Assembly (NCBI GenBank): GCA_946122785.1
Contig: CAMGYJ010000002.1
Span: 25,270,492-25,334,491 of the forward strand
DNA from: Linum tenue
Lineage: Eukaryota; Streptophyta; Magnoliopsida; Malpighiales; Linaceae
Direction: 5' to 3'
DNA: 64,000 bases
Shown here: positions 21,814 through 32,600 of the stretch, in pieces
Position numbering within the stretch: the first letter of the stretch is position 1
Layout of the letters: each line of letters starts with the position of its first letter
The notes under the pieces: model-generated
The model's input: the letters and a program-made list of their open reading frames with translations, nothing else
What the model was told of the DNA's origin: nothing
Databases searched by the model: none
Program-made: the position numbers and the translations under genes

Positions 21814-22226
21814 GGTGGCGTATTCAGTGCACCCACTTTTTTGGGTGCACTCAGTGCACCCGCCTCATAATTGTCATTCTGAGCATGTGATTCATGTCAA
21901 AATGGTATCAATTGTTGCTTATGATATTATGAACAAGAAGCACATGAATTTGAAAAAAATTCATTCAAAATTTACTTTAATTTGAAAGATTTAGGATTTA
22001 GGGATTTAGGGTTAGGGATTAGGTTTAAAATTTTGGATTTTGGATTGAGATTCAAAATTGAAGGTTAAGGGGTTAGGGTAATAGATTGATTTGTTATGAT
22101 TCTATGTCATATCATCATATTAGATTGAGAGTACTAATTAAAGTTCAAAATTTGATGTAATATGGTCACTTTTAGAGTGGGTGCACTGAGTGCACCCAAA
22201 AAAGTGAGTGCGCCAAAGTAGCCATC
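21814..22226 (+). mobile_element. MITE family I, copy C
   Basis: 413 bp, starting ggtggcgtattcagtgcacc and ending gtgcgccaaagtagccatc. (TA)n on both sides. It is the reverse complement of copy B in its distinctive terminus (cgtattc against gaatacg), so B and C are probably close relatives. Confidence 0.85.
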
Positions 22227-22244
22227 ATATATATATATATATAT

Positions 22245-22658
22245 GGTGGCTACTTCGGCGCACTCACTTTTTTGGGTGCGTTCAATGCACCCACCTCATA
22301 ATCGTCATTCTAAGCAGGCGATTCATGTGAAAACGATGTCAATCATCACTTGTGGTATGATGAACAAGAACCACATGAATTTGTACAAAAATCATTCAAG
22401 ATTCGCTTAAATTTGAATGATTCATGGTTTAGGAATTTAGGGTTAGGGTTAGGGTTTACAATTTGGGATTTTGGGTTGAGATTCAAAATTGAAAGTTAAT
22501 AGGTTAGGGTAATGGGTTGATTAGTTGGGATTCTATGTTATATCATCATATTAGACTAATACAACCCATTAAATTTCAAAATTTAATGTATTATGACCAC
22601 TTTTAGAGGTGGGTGCACTGAATGCACCCAAAAAAGTGAGTGCACCGAAGTAGCCACC
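22245..22658 (+). mobile_element. MITE family I, copy D
   Basis: 414 bp, starting ggtggctacttcggcgcact and ending gtgcaccgaagtagccacc. It is separated from copy C only by (TA)n. Telomere-like words ttagggttagggttagggtt lie near 22437. Confidence 0.87.
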
Positions 22659-22680
22659 ATATATGTATATATGTATATAT

Positions 22681-22942
22681 ACTCCAGGAGTATACCATAC
22701 TCCATGTGATATGACCGTTAGATCTCCTTTTTTGAACTCCGACCAATCTCAACGGTCAATTACTATTTTCTAATAAATTGAACTTCGGGTTTGGGTTTAG
22801 GAAATCCGAGCCTGGGGTTTATCCATTAGAGATTAGGGTATAGTATCATACCCTAAACTCGGTTTAGTTCATGGTCTAGGTATAGATATCTCACTAGGGG
22901 TACCTGGAGTATAGTATACTCCAGGAGTACACCAGTCTGACC
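22681..22942 (+). mobile_element. MITE family III
   Basis: The left terminus actccaggagtataccatac and the right terminus gtatagtatactccaggagt are complementary, and TA-rich tracts flank it. It shares the sub-terminal word ggtatagtatcataccc with family II, so the two families are related. Confidence 0.65.
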
Positions 22943-22954
22943 ATATATATATAT

Positions 22955-23062
22955 ATGGTTCAGGCTAGCGTACGTCAGTCGTACATTGTACACCCGTCGA
23001 GTTTTACTATTTAGAGCACGACTTAACCGAAAATTTGGGCATGATACTATACCCTGACCATA
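22955..23062 (+). mobile_element. short MITE II/III-related fragment
   Basis: About 108 bp between two (TA)n tracts, containing gggcatgatactataccctg. It looks like an internal-deletion derivative of family II or III. Confidence 0.4.
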
Positions 23063-23071
23063 TATATATAT

Positions 23072-23478
23072 GGTGACGTCTTCACTGCACTCACTTTTTT
23101 GGGTGTATTCAGTGCACTCGCTTCATAATCATCATTCTGAGCATGAGATTCATGTCAAAATGGAATCATCAATTGCTTACGATATTATGAAAAAGAAACA
23201 CACGAATTTGTACGAAAATCATTTTAAGGTTTACTTTAATTTGAAGGGTTTAGGGTTAGGGTTTAGGTTTAGGTTTACAATTTTGGGGGTTTTGGTTTGA
23301 TATTCAAAATTGAAAGCTAAGGGGTTAGGGTTATGGATTGATTAGTTGTGATTCTATGTTATATCATCAAATTATACTAATACTATCAATTAAAAGTTCA
23401 TAATTCAATGTATTAAGACCACTTTTAGAGTGGGTGCATTGAATGCACCCAAAAAGTGAGTGCACCGAAGTAGCCACT
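23072..23478 (+). mobile_element. MITE family I, copy E
   Basis: About 407 bp, starting ggtgacgtcttcactgcact and ending gtgcaccgaagtagccact, with (TA)n on both sides. It ends 15 bases before the first recognisable polymerase exon and marks where the 5' part of that gene is lost. Confidence 0.83.
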
Positions 23479-23492
23479 ATATATATATATAT

Positions 23493-26400
23493 GATGACAT
23501 TATTGGCAAAGCAGAGGATATCATCGAAGATTTAAGTATATTATCAACACTGAACCCATATGTGGACACACCTGCCTATGGGACAGTCTTAAATGCATTT
23601 TCAACATAAGAAGAAGGAATAGAGGCTTACCATGCAATTGCTTCTTTATGTGAAGTTTGCTCCATTGATTCTTTGATATCCAACATCATCTTCCCTTTAT
23701 AAGTGAGACTCATGTCTTTGATGTGTGTCTTCTTCACTTTGTTTTCCTTCTCCTCTCTTTTTCAAATTCAGATTAAATTGATATGATTTTTTTGATTATG
23801 TTTCTCCTTACAAAAATAAAACAATTGAATTCACCAGTGCAAAGAAAAATACTTTTTTTTACACTTTTCCAACTCCTATGTACTAGTTTTTTTTTTCTGT
23901 TGCTCTCTTTTTCCCGGCAACGAACATTTTACTGCCATGACTTGCTTAATGTAGGATCTTAGTTTCTAGTTATTGCGTTCTCGCCTTCTTTTCATTCAAT
24001 AGCTACGGTCTTGCAATTAATGTCACATTTATCTATCTCGGCACAGTAATATTTCAGGAAGCAACGGTCGGGTGCATTGTTCCTTAAACATCATTACAGA
24101 AACTAGGAGATTATCTGCAAGGAGGCCAAATTTACAAGTATCCGCTCTCCCTCTCTCGTTTGTGTCATGTTTGTTTCTTTTACCATAGCCTATTTTTTTA
24201 TACTTGATTTTCATATCTATGTATCATTTCTCTGAAATTTTCCAGTTCTCAGACAAGTGAAAAGTTTCTTTTTCTGACAATGAATCTAATGGAATTTCAG
24301 TGGTCTGTTAAACTTGTTGGACTAGCAGCAGTAGGAATTCTGATACTTGGAAGAGTAACATGAATCAACATACACTACTAAAGTGATTTTATACGGCTAG
24401 AATATCAACGTGAAAGAGGAAACAATTACCAGTCCTTGACATCTAGAGACCGCTTTAAATTCCTCAATCTAAGCAGGAATTAAAATTTCCAGTAGTAGCA
24501 CAAGCATCAAAGTGTTCCAATTGAATTTCGCTAGTTGTAGCTTGAGTCTACCAAGTTTCATTATTGAAGTTGACAGATTAATAACTTTTTGCTCTCTTCG
24601 AAAAAGTATTGGGAAAATTCAACGAAAAAAAAAGTATTGGGAAGAGCTTAGTATTGAAATCTTGTTCTCTTGTCCATCAGAATCAGCCAGCTTTGGAAAA
24701 GGACTGATACAAGATTCGCCAAGCATTTGCTGTTGCGCCTGGCAACTCCCTTATTGTTGCTGATTATGGGCAGGTGTTTAGTATCAATTACTAATTGAAC
24801 TCCATTTAATGGCTGATGTAGTTAAACAAAATGTTCATTTACAGTTGGAACTTAGGATTCTTGCTCACCTAGCTAGCTGTGAAAGCATGATAAGAGCTTT
24901 TGAAGCTGGTGGCGATTTCCACTCAAGAACTGCAATGAATATGTATCCTCATATTCATGAGGCCGTTGAGAGGAAGGAAGTGCTTCTAGAGTGGTATTCT
25001 CAACCAGGTCAAGAAAAACCACCAGTTCCATTGTTGAGGTATGGTTGAGCTCTTCGTGTTCTCTAGTGTATGCTTGCATGCCTATTTGATGGAAGTGTTC
25101 ATATTCAGTAGTAATATCTGAAACTTTGAGTTGCTCTTTCCTCCCCTGATGTTTGTTCTATACAGCAGGATTGTAGTATTGTACTATTCCAACTCAATAA
25201 TTTCATCTGTTTCTGACAGTAGTTCTCTCCCATTAATTTCATGTAGAAACGTCCAAGGGAAAAAATCTGAGGCTATACATCTTACACAAGCATTTAGCTG
25301 TTATGCTGATGGATCCTATTAGGAAATAGTTCAGTGTAGGTTGAGTTGTGATTGTATGAGTCCACTTCATGCTTTTTGTTGTACATGGAATGAACCTGAC
25401 ATATTTTGGATGTTATTTGCTCTGCTATTTTTTGCTATTGTCGTTTATCTTAGTTGAAGCACCGAGCTTCATTCTTGGCTTCCCTTCTGAGCTCATGAAA
25501 ACTAAATGATCAGTTAATGAATTGTTTACTGTATTAAATTTTGTTACGGGATCGGTTTGCTTCAGAAAGAAGGAAAGCTAAGATGCTCAACTTTTCTATT
25601 GCATATGAAAAAACTCCAGTTGGACTAGCACGCGATTGGAAGGTAAGCTGCTATAAGCCACCTTCCACAAGACGTGTTCTTGGACCATGGAAATGTTTGG
25701 TTGGACTTCCATAGGTTTCAGCAGACGAAGAAAAGGAAACCGTTGATTTATGGTATAGAGAAAGGCAAGAAGTCTTGATATGGCAAAAGCTCGTAAGCAG
25801 GAAGCTAATATAATAGGATGTTTACATACACTACTGGGACGCGCTCATCATTTCCCATCTTCAAAGCATATGAGTCGTTCTCAGAAAAATCATATCGAAA
25901 GGGCTGCTATCAACACACACGTGCAAGTTCACCCAGCATTCTCATTACCTTCCTGGAGCAGTTGCCTCTTTCTAATCCCTCACTTTCTATCCTGATTCAT
26001 TTGAAATCGCTGGTGCAGGGTAGTGCTGGTGATGTTGCTATGTGTGCCATGTTGGAAATCATGAGAAACGAACGTTTGAAAGAGCTAGGTTGGAGACTAC
26101 TGTTACACGTTTTGTAATCTTTTTTCCATAATTACCTTGTCATGTTTTGTTTCATTATTGGATAAGTGAAAAACTCAATAGAGGGGATGTAATTTCCAAT
26201 TTCATTTCCAACTTCTGTATTTGGGTGTGGAAACGGAATTCCATTTGGTCTAAAACTTGGGAACTAAAAATCCCACCAAAAGGAGCTTTGTTTGACGAAT
26301 CTGTGTAAGCTCTGGTCATAGTATTTTTTATCCAAGATAAGCCCCAGGGCATGGCCGGACAATACAGTTAAAAGAGAGACACTAACAAAGAACGGTAGTC

Positions 26401-28836
26401 CATATGCAACCGGACTCCCGATAAAAGAGCATGTTTAGCCACGAGGTGGGCAGCTCTGTTGAAACTCCGAGGAGCAAAGTGACACAAGACTGAGGAAAAG
26501 GAGGGAAGAAGATAGTGAACTTCCTCTAAAATGTCTCCCGCTCTTGAATGAGAGGCTTGCTTCGATGTTACGTCCTTGATCACCAATTGAGAGTCCCCAC
26601 AAAAAGCAACAGTCAAGAAATTATGGATGAGACACCATCTCATAGCATCACGAATAGCAAGTAATTCTGATGTATAAGGATCAGTAATGTCATCATAGAA
26701 TTTACCAACTGCAAATGAAATGACTTAATCACTTTAGAAGCCAACGAAGCCAGTAGAGCATCCTTGGGAAATTTTTGTATCTCCATCGAAGTAGACTAGA
26801 ACACCGTCACTAGGGCATGTAGCATCTATGCTCCGTGCCTGAGAACTATGGCCTGTGGAAGAGTGTGGCGATGGCCTTTGGACTTCTTCGGACTTCTGGA
26901 CCTTTTGTGCCTCTATCGTTTTCCATTCCTCCACATGCACTGACAGTTGCCTGTATAAAACTTGTGCTTTGTAGAAGATGTATCCATGAGTAGCCTTATA
27001 TCGGCCTTTCCATATTCTCCAGAACAAGAAGACTATGTAGGCTACATCGTTCTTGGAGATATGGGGAATAAAAAAGAGGTTTCTCAACGCAAGGTCCATA
27101 GAGTTTGCCTTCATCATTTCTCTGATCTAGTCGAGTTCTGATTGCCCACAATTCTCTAGTGATTCTACAATCAAAAAAGCAGTGCTTGAAGTCCTCATTT
27201 GCCTCACAACAAACCGGGCAGAGACTTGATGAAGTAATTTTCTTGTAAAACAGAAATCCTTTAACTGGTAGGAATCAACGTACCAATCTCCAAAGGAAGA
27301 ATTTGAGTTTGGGAGGTATTGGAATATTCCACAGATATTTCCAGAATTTGGTGTTCAAAAAAACTGGAAAGGCATTAGTGAGTGGGTTTAATCCAGACGA
27401 AAGGAGATGGTATCCTGATTTCACTGTGTAGTGACCAGACTTGTCATAGTGCCAAATCAATTTGTCATCTTGAGGGGAGGACGGGAGGGGGATGGATAAG
27501 ATTTGTTCGACCGTAACCGGATGAAATAGGGTTTTAAGTAAGTTTGTATTCCATACCATAGAGTTAGAGTCTAGAAGGAATGACACCAATGGGTGATCAA
27601 GGGAAGCACCTATTAGAAGAATAGGGCTAGATGGAGGGTCTGTTGGAAGCCAATGATCTTGTAACGTATTTATCCTAGATCCTGATCCTACCTGCCAACG
27701 TAAGCCTTTGCTCAATAGGTCTCTCCCTTGCAAGATAACTTGTCAAGCTCATGAAGGGCGGGCTCCCTGGCGAGTTTGAAGGAAATGGTCATTGTAATGG
27801 TATCTAGCTTTATACATTCTTGCAAGGATACTATCCGGGTCACGAAGAAGTTCCCAAGCCTGTTTTGATGTTCCTACTGCTTTAATGACTACTTCTTTGC
27901 CAGCCAAAGACATGTGTTTTGTCTTCCATTGGCGTGTTCGGGCTGCTAAAGAGTCCTCAATATATCAGAAGGTTTGGATTTTAGATCTATGAACCTGGGA
28001 TGGTAGTCCTAGATATCGATCATGAGCCCCAATCGTTGACACACCAAGCAATCTGGCCAGGTGAGCAGCTTCAGAATCTAAGACATTTGCACTGAATGTA
28101 ACAGCTGATTTCTGAAGAAAGTATCCATGAATATGGGTTGGCCACTCACAACTCCGTAATCATGAAGTATTTCTAACAAGTTGATACATTCAGTAGAGGA
28201 TGCTCGGAAGAAAAGGTAAGAGTCATCCGCAAAGAAAAGATGGGACATCAAGGGAGCTTCCCTATGTATACGCAAGCCATGAAGGGTAGAATTACTAATG
28301 GCATTCTCTATAAGGGAGGAAAAGGCTTCTGTGTATAGAGCGAATAGGAGGGGGGAGAGGATCCCTTTGCCGAATGCCTCTTTGGGGATGAAAGTATACA
28401 TGAATAAATCCATTTAATACAATAGAGAAAGATACAGTTGTCACACATGACCTTAACCATTTGAGCCATTTGTCTCCAAAGCCCAAGCCTTTCAATAACT
28501 CAAATAACAGAGGTCATTCTACTCTACCATAAGCCTTTTCCATGTCTAGCTTCAAAGCTATCCATTTCTCCTTGCCTTGAGTTTTGGTCTTGAGAAATTG
28601 CATCACTTCTTGACCAATTAGGATATTATATGTAATTGATCTATCTGGAAAGTAACAGTAGGAAGTAAATGCAGGTTCATGATGAAGTGATTTTGGAAGG
28701 ACCCATGGACTCTGCGGAAGATGCCAAGGCAGTCGTGGTCGAGTGCATGTCAAACCCATTCGGAGGCAAGAATGTTCTTAAAGTGGATCTCTCTGTGGAT
28801 GCCAAGTGTGCCCAAAACTGGTATGCGGCCAAGTAA
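23493..28836 (+). pseudogene. organellar DNA polymerase I (POLI/POP) pseudogene, 3' half
   Basis: Recognisable exons: 23493-23702, 24681-24773, 24845-25038, 25566-25642, 25715-25926, 26019-26108 and 28675-28836, most with GT-AG borders. They encode family A polymerase motifs: VADYGQLELRILAHLA (motif A), KMLNFSIAY (motif B) and VHDEVILEG (motif C), then the plant-specific ending DAKCAQNWYAAK and a stop. Functional homologues copy chloroplast and mitochondrial DNA. Lesions: a TAA in exon 1 near 23609, a TAA at its end where Gln is expected, a TGA at 24705-24707 where Arg is expected, Glu for the motif B Gly, and a frameshift near 25785. The exon carrying the conserved stretch before motif A is not clear, and nothing upstream of 23493 matches the exonuclease half. 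The last intron holds a LINE. Confidence 0.85.
26322..28655 (-). mobile_element. 5'-truncated, decayed L1-type LINE
   Basis: It lies antisense in the last intron of the polymerase pseudogene. In element sense: the start of an RT domain (LDMEKAYGRVE, near 28520), GFGDKWLKWL, the catalytic FFADDSYLFF (near 28220), the zf-RVT region (LIWHYDKSGHYTVKSGYHLL, near 27440) and an RNase H tail (YFDGDTK, near 26780; then CGDSQLVIKDV, near 26590). Frames change several times. The endonuclease and ORF1 are missing, as expected of 5' truncation. The tail ends near ATCTTGGATAAAAAA at 26322-26336. No clear target duplication was found. Confidence 0.82.
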
Positions 28837-29633
28837 AGTTTTACAAGTTTTGTTGCCACCACAAGTGGGTTTGTCGCAAGGTCCTCAGATTATAATGGCG
28901 TCTCGTCCTTCTATTTATGATTTTGAGCTGGGTGGGCAGTGCCCACCCGGTGATGTGGAGAAATATCTAGCTGGGCTTCATTCTGGTTACCAATGGGTTT
29001 ATCAGACTGACAGACTCAGCTCCATTTAGAACTTGTTATCCATCGGCCTTCCATGTTCCATACATGACCCGGGACATTTTGTTTGCGGCACTAGTGTAAG
29101 TTTTGTTCTGTGGGTAGTAAGCAATATCATTCTCCTGGGAATTGCAGTAACTCGTGATGTATATATGGCTCATCGCTCGACTCTGATAACATTTTGAGAT
29201 ACGTAGGTATATAATTTGGAGTTGGAAGATTGAATGTGTGAATTTATGGATTTGTGAATTCGAGTTGCAATTAGTTTCTGGACGTGTATGTCAGTTTGAA
29301 CTGTTCGTACACATTCCCTTTCTTATTCGTTGTTTTGCCGGACTTTGGTTCTGGGAGGGACCAGCCAGGGCGGTCAAGTTGGCAACTAATTCAACACCAA
29401 ATCCTTGCTATCACGAAGCTGTATATCCATTTACAACACCTTTTAACTCTCCAGATCAAATATAGTAGGTATTCTCCAATAAAGTAGCAAAAGGAACGAA
29501 AACTGCAAAAAGATACAGGGTCAATACTTGATAGATCTATCAACAAAAAGCTCAAAAACATGCAAGAAAATCGAACTGGCACGACACTGGATCCATGTTC
29601 ACAATCTTGGACTTAAAGGAGTTGCTAGTTGCT
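28837..29633. other. intergenic, 3' regions of two convergent loci
   Basis: Holds the likely former 3' UTR of the polymerase pseudogene (to about 29100) and the 3' flank of the SPIRAL2-like gene, which ends at 29634 on the other strand. No other gene is visible. Confidence 0.5.
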
Positions 29634-32600
29634 TCACTTGTCAAACTGTTGCAGTTCAATGCCCCAAGCTGATGCCAACTGCAGCAGGAGTTGGTCAGGC
29701 CCCACACCTTCCCAGTCCTCTGGCAGATCGATTCCCGTGGAAGCTTCGTGTAGGTTCAACAAAAGTTCCCTCTTCAATTCCATGGGAATCCCCAGAACAT
29801 CTGCTCCATTCTCCATTACTATGTCTACCAACTGAAAAGAACAAGCAGAGATCCAGTCAAATCAAAACGATCTAAAGATAATACCAGTTCTTTATATGAG
29901 AACTTAATTCCACAACCATGATTGATTTAACAAGGACATTGCATTGAAAGAGTCTAAGAGAGACCTGACAGCAAAAAGTGGGTACGCCTTAGAAAAAGTG
30001 TCGGATCCCCGATAAATGTGAAACCGTAACAGAGATCAAACCAGCTAGGCAAATAGTTTGAAGTAGAATAGCAAATCTGTGTCAAAACCATGACAAATAC
30101 ATACTGGCTTGTCATGGGTAGATAGTTTAAGCAGAACAACCAACCGGTATGGTATCCGAAACACTGCAATTCCAAAGAGGAATAACTGTACAGCAGCTCC
30201 CATTAACGGTGCTAACTATTATCAAGAGACTCACTTCCAGACATATACCAAGTCGACAGAAATGGAGGTGATAGCTAGCCCCATTCTATTCTGCGTTCCC
30301 AGCAAATGAACACCCTAGTGGAATGATTGCAATCCCAGTCCTACTTTTACCAACTATAGACTCCCATTCTCATGACAAACTTCTGCAAAATAGCCCTACC
30401 GTTAACCTAATAACACACTGCAAGTAAAATCCAGGTCTAGGCCAAAAGGATGAGAAAATTTCTATCTTCACTTCATTTTTAAATATCAGAGTGTTATGCC
30501 TATTCTCAGCTTCCTGTTAGTTTGAGTAATGACATAACAGACATACCTGGTGAATCCAAGAGAAACAGAGGTCGAACAAATTGTGATCCAGCAAGAACTG
30601 AGCAATAGCATGAAAGACATCACATGCTGTTTCATTCGTGAGTTGATCGACCACAGGTCCCGTCCTGTCCATAATCTTCACAAGCAACATATCATCTCCA
30701 GTGGAAGTCACTTCAGCATAAGCTGTATCCATGTCACCAACTTTTAGGGCATCCATGGCATTACTCCATGAAGTCCAAATGGGGTCCCGCTCTTGCTCAA
30801 CACCATTGTCATCTCCCATGGCTTCAGCAGTCAATTCAGGAATGGCCACCCTGGCAGTCCGTGATAACAATCCATTATCATCCCCAGCAACGCGGATGGC
30901 TTCCAAAGTTGCTTCATCTTTGGATGCCTGCCAAACACTTCTAGCAGAAGGCCCCTCACCAAGCCTAGAGGGCCCACCACCGCCCTTATCCCAACCTCTC
31001 CTGCTGCTGCCAACTTGATCATTTTCATGCTCAGATTTTGGTGACCCTAGAGCACTTCCACCACCTGGAGCTCTTCTTGAGCCAACCTGACCATTTCTAG
31101 ACCCATACGAGGGGAAATCCCAAGTATCAGATGTGTCCGCCCTCCAGTGCGGATTTCTCCCCCTCGCAGCTGAAGCATTCACATCAGATTGCACAAATCT
31201 ATCCCCAAAAGGACCCCGACCATTGTACATTGCACTAGAATAATCTGAGAAGCCATTGTACTTGCCCAATGATCGGTTAGAAGATGAACCATCAAAAGAC
31301 ATGGCAAAGCTGCTACCACCCCTCCTACCAGCAGAGGACATAGACAGATCTCGTGCCATGTCTTCAACAACTCTCTCAAGACCTCGAACTCTGTTTTCCA
31401 GGGTCACCATGCTATCATGAGATCCACCCATAAAATCCTGAAAATGTGGAGCACTAGTTATAGCGAAAATGAAGCTGTGATGATGACAAGATATTCTTGG
31501 TCAAAAGTTCAACATATATACCTGAAGCATATGCATAAGATGCGTCTGTTGTCTTTCTAGTTGCAGCAATTGCCTTTGAATTGCCAACCAATTTCCTCTA
31601 CTATTTCCCAAGGATCCTTCCGACTGCCCATCAGTTTTGGAGATACCTGCAGCGCGATTTCCAGCAGTCTCCCCCCTATTGTTGTAATCACCCCGTTCAT
31701 CATCAAATGCTCTGCTTTTGGGATCTCTCCCCACGGTTCCTCTATCACTGATGCGGTACCTATTATTGAAATACAGCTCATCAGACCTGTGATTTGCTGA
31801 GGGATCTGATCTCTCCTTCAGTTCTGTATTGTTTGATATTGGTTCTTCCTCATTGTTTAGACTAGAGGAATTATTGCACCGACGAGGGACAGCAACTTCA
31901 ACAGGCAATTCATCAGGGCCTCTTGTTTCTAGTTTGTGGAAGAATTCTGGGTTCGGTTCTTTGTCTGTCAGCGCAGGTGCTCTCTTCTTCAATATTACAA
32001 CTGTCTTATCTGGTATGTTTCCAGATTGGGCCTTTGCAGCAGAATTAGTGACTGGGGGAGAGCCACTAGGTAGATCTATGGCAGGGGACTCTAGACTTCT
32101 GTTTCTTGCATTCAAACCTTTCTCTGTTGACTCGGTAGTTTCTCGATTTTCACCACCTAAAGAATGTTAGGATTTGATGTTTGTCAACAAGCAACCAGAA
32201 TAGTTGACTGGTATTATTGGGTTCATTTGCTCAAGGAAAAACTACTATGTGAAATATTCACCTGGAGAGGAAGCTTTCTGGTCATCTGAAACCCCATCGC
32301 CTCCTTTCCCTGCAATCTTCTTCCATAATTGCAATGCCTCATTCATGCTATCTCTAACAGGTTTTATCTGTTGGATAAAATACGAGATTTTTAAGTTTAA
32401 CAGGAATCACATTCAAAAAGGTATGAAGCGTTTTCCAGGCAACAAAAAGTTGAAACGATAAAGTATTGAATTTCCTTGGGGTCGCATTAGTTTAGACATT
32501 CGCATTATCTATACAAAGGCATTTCATTCCTCCATAAGTTTTTACAAATATATAAGTTGCTGAAACATTGCAACCAATGTAGAGATGTGAAAACCTCAGA

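Noticed and set aside
24809..25048. Functional polymerase from the longest open exon
   Set aside because: The neighbouring exons carry a TGA, a TAA and a frameshift, and the 5' half of the gene is missing.
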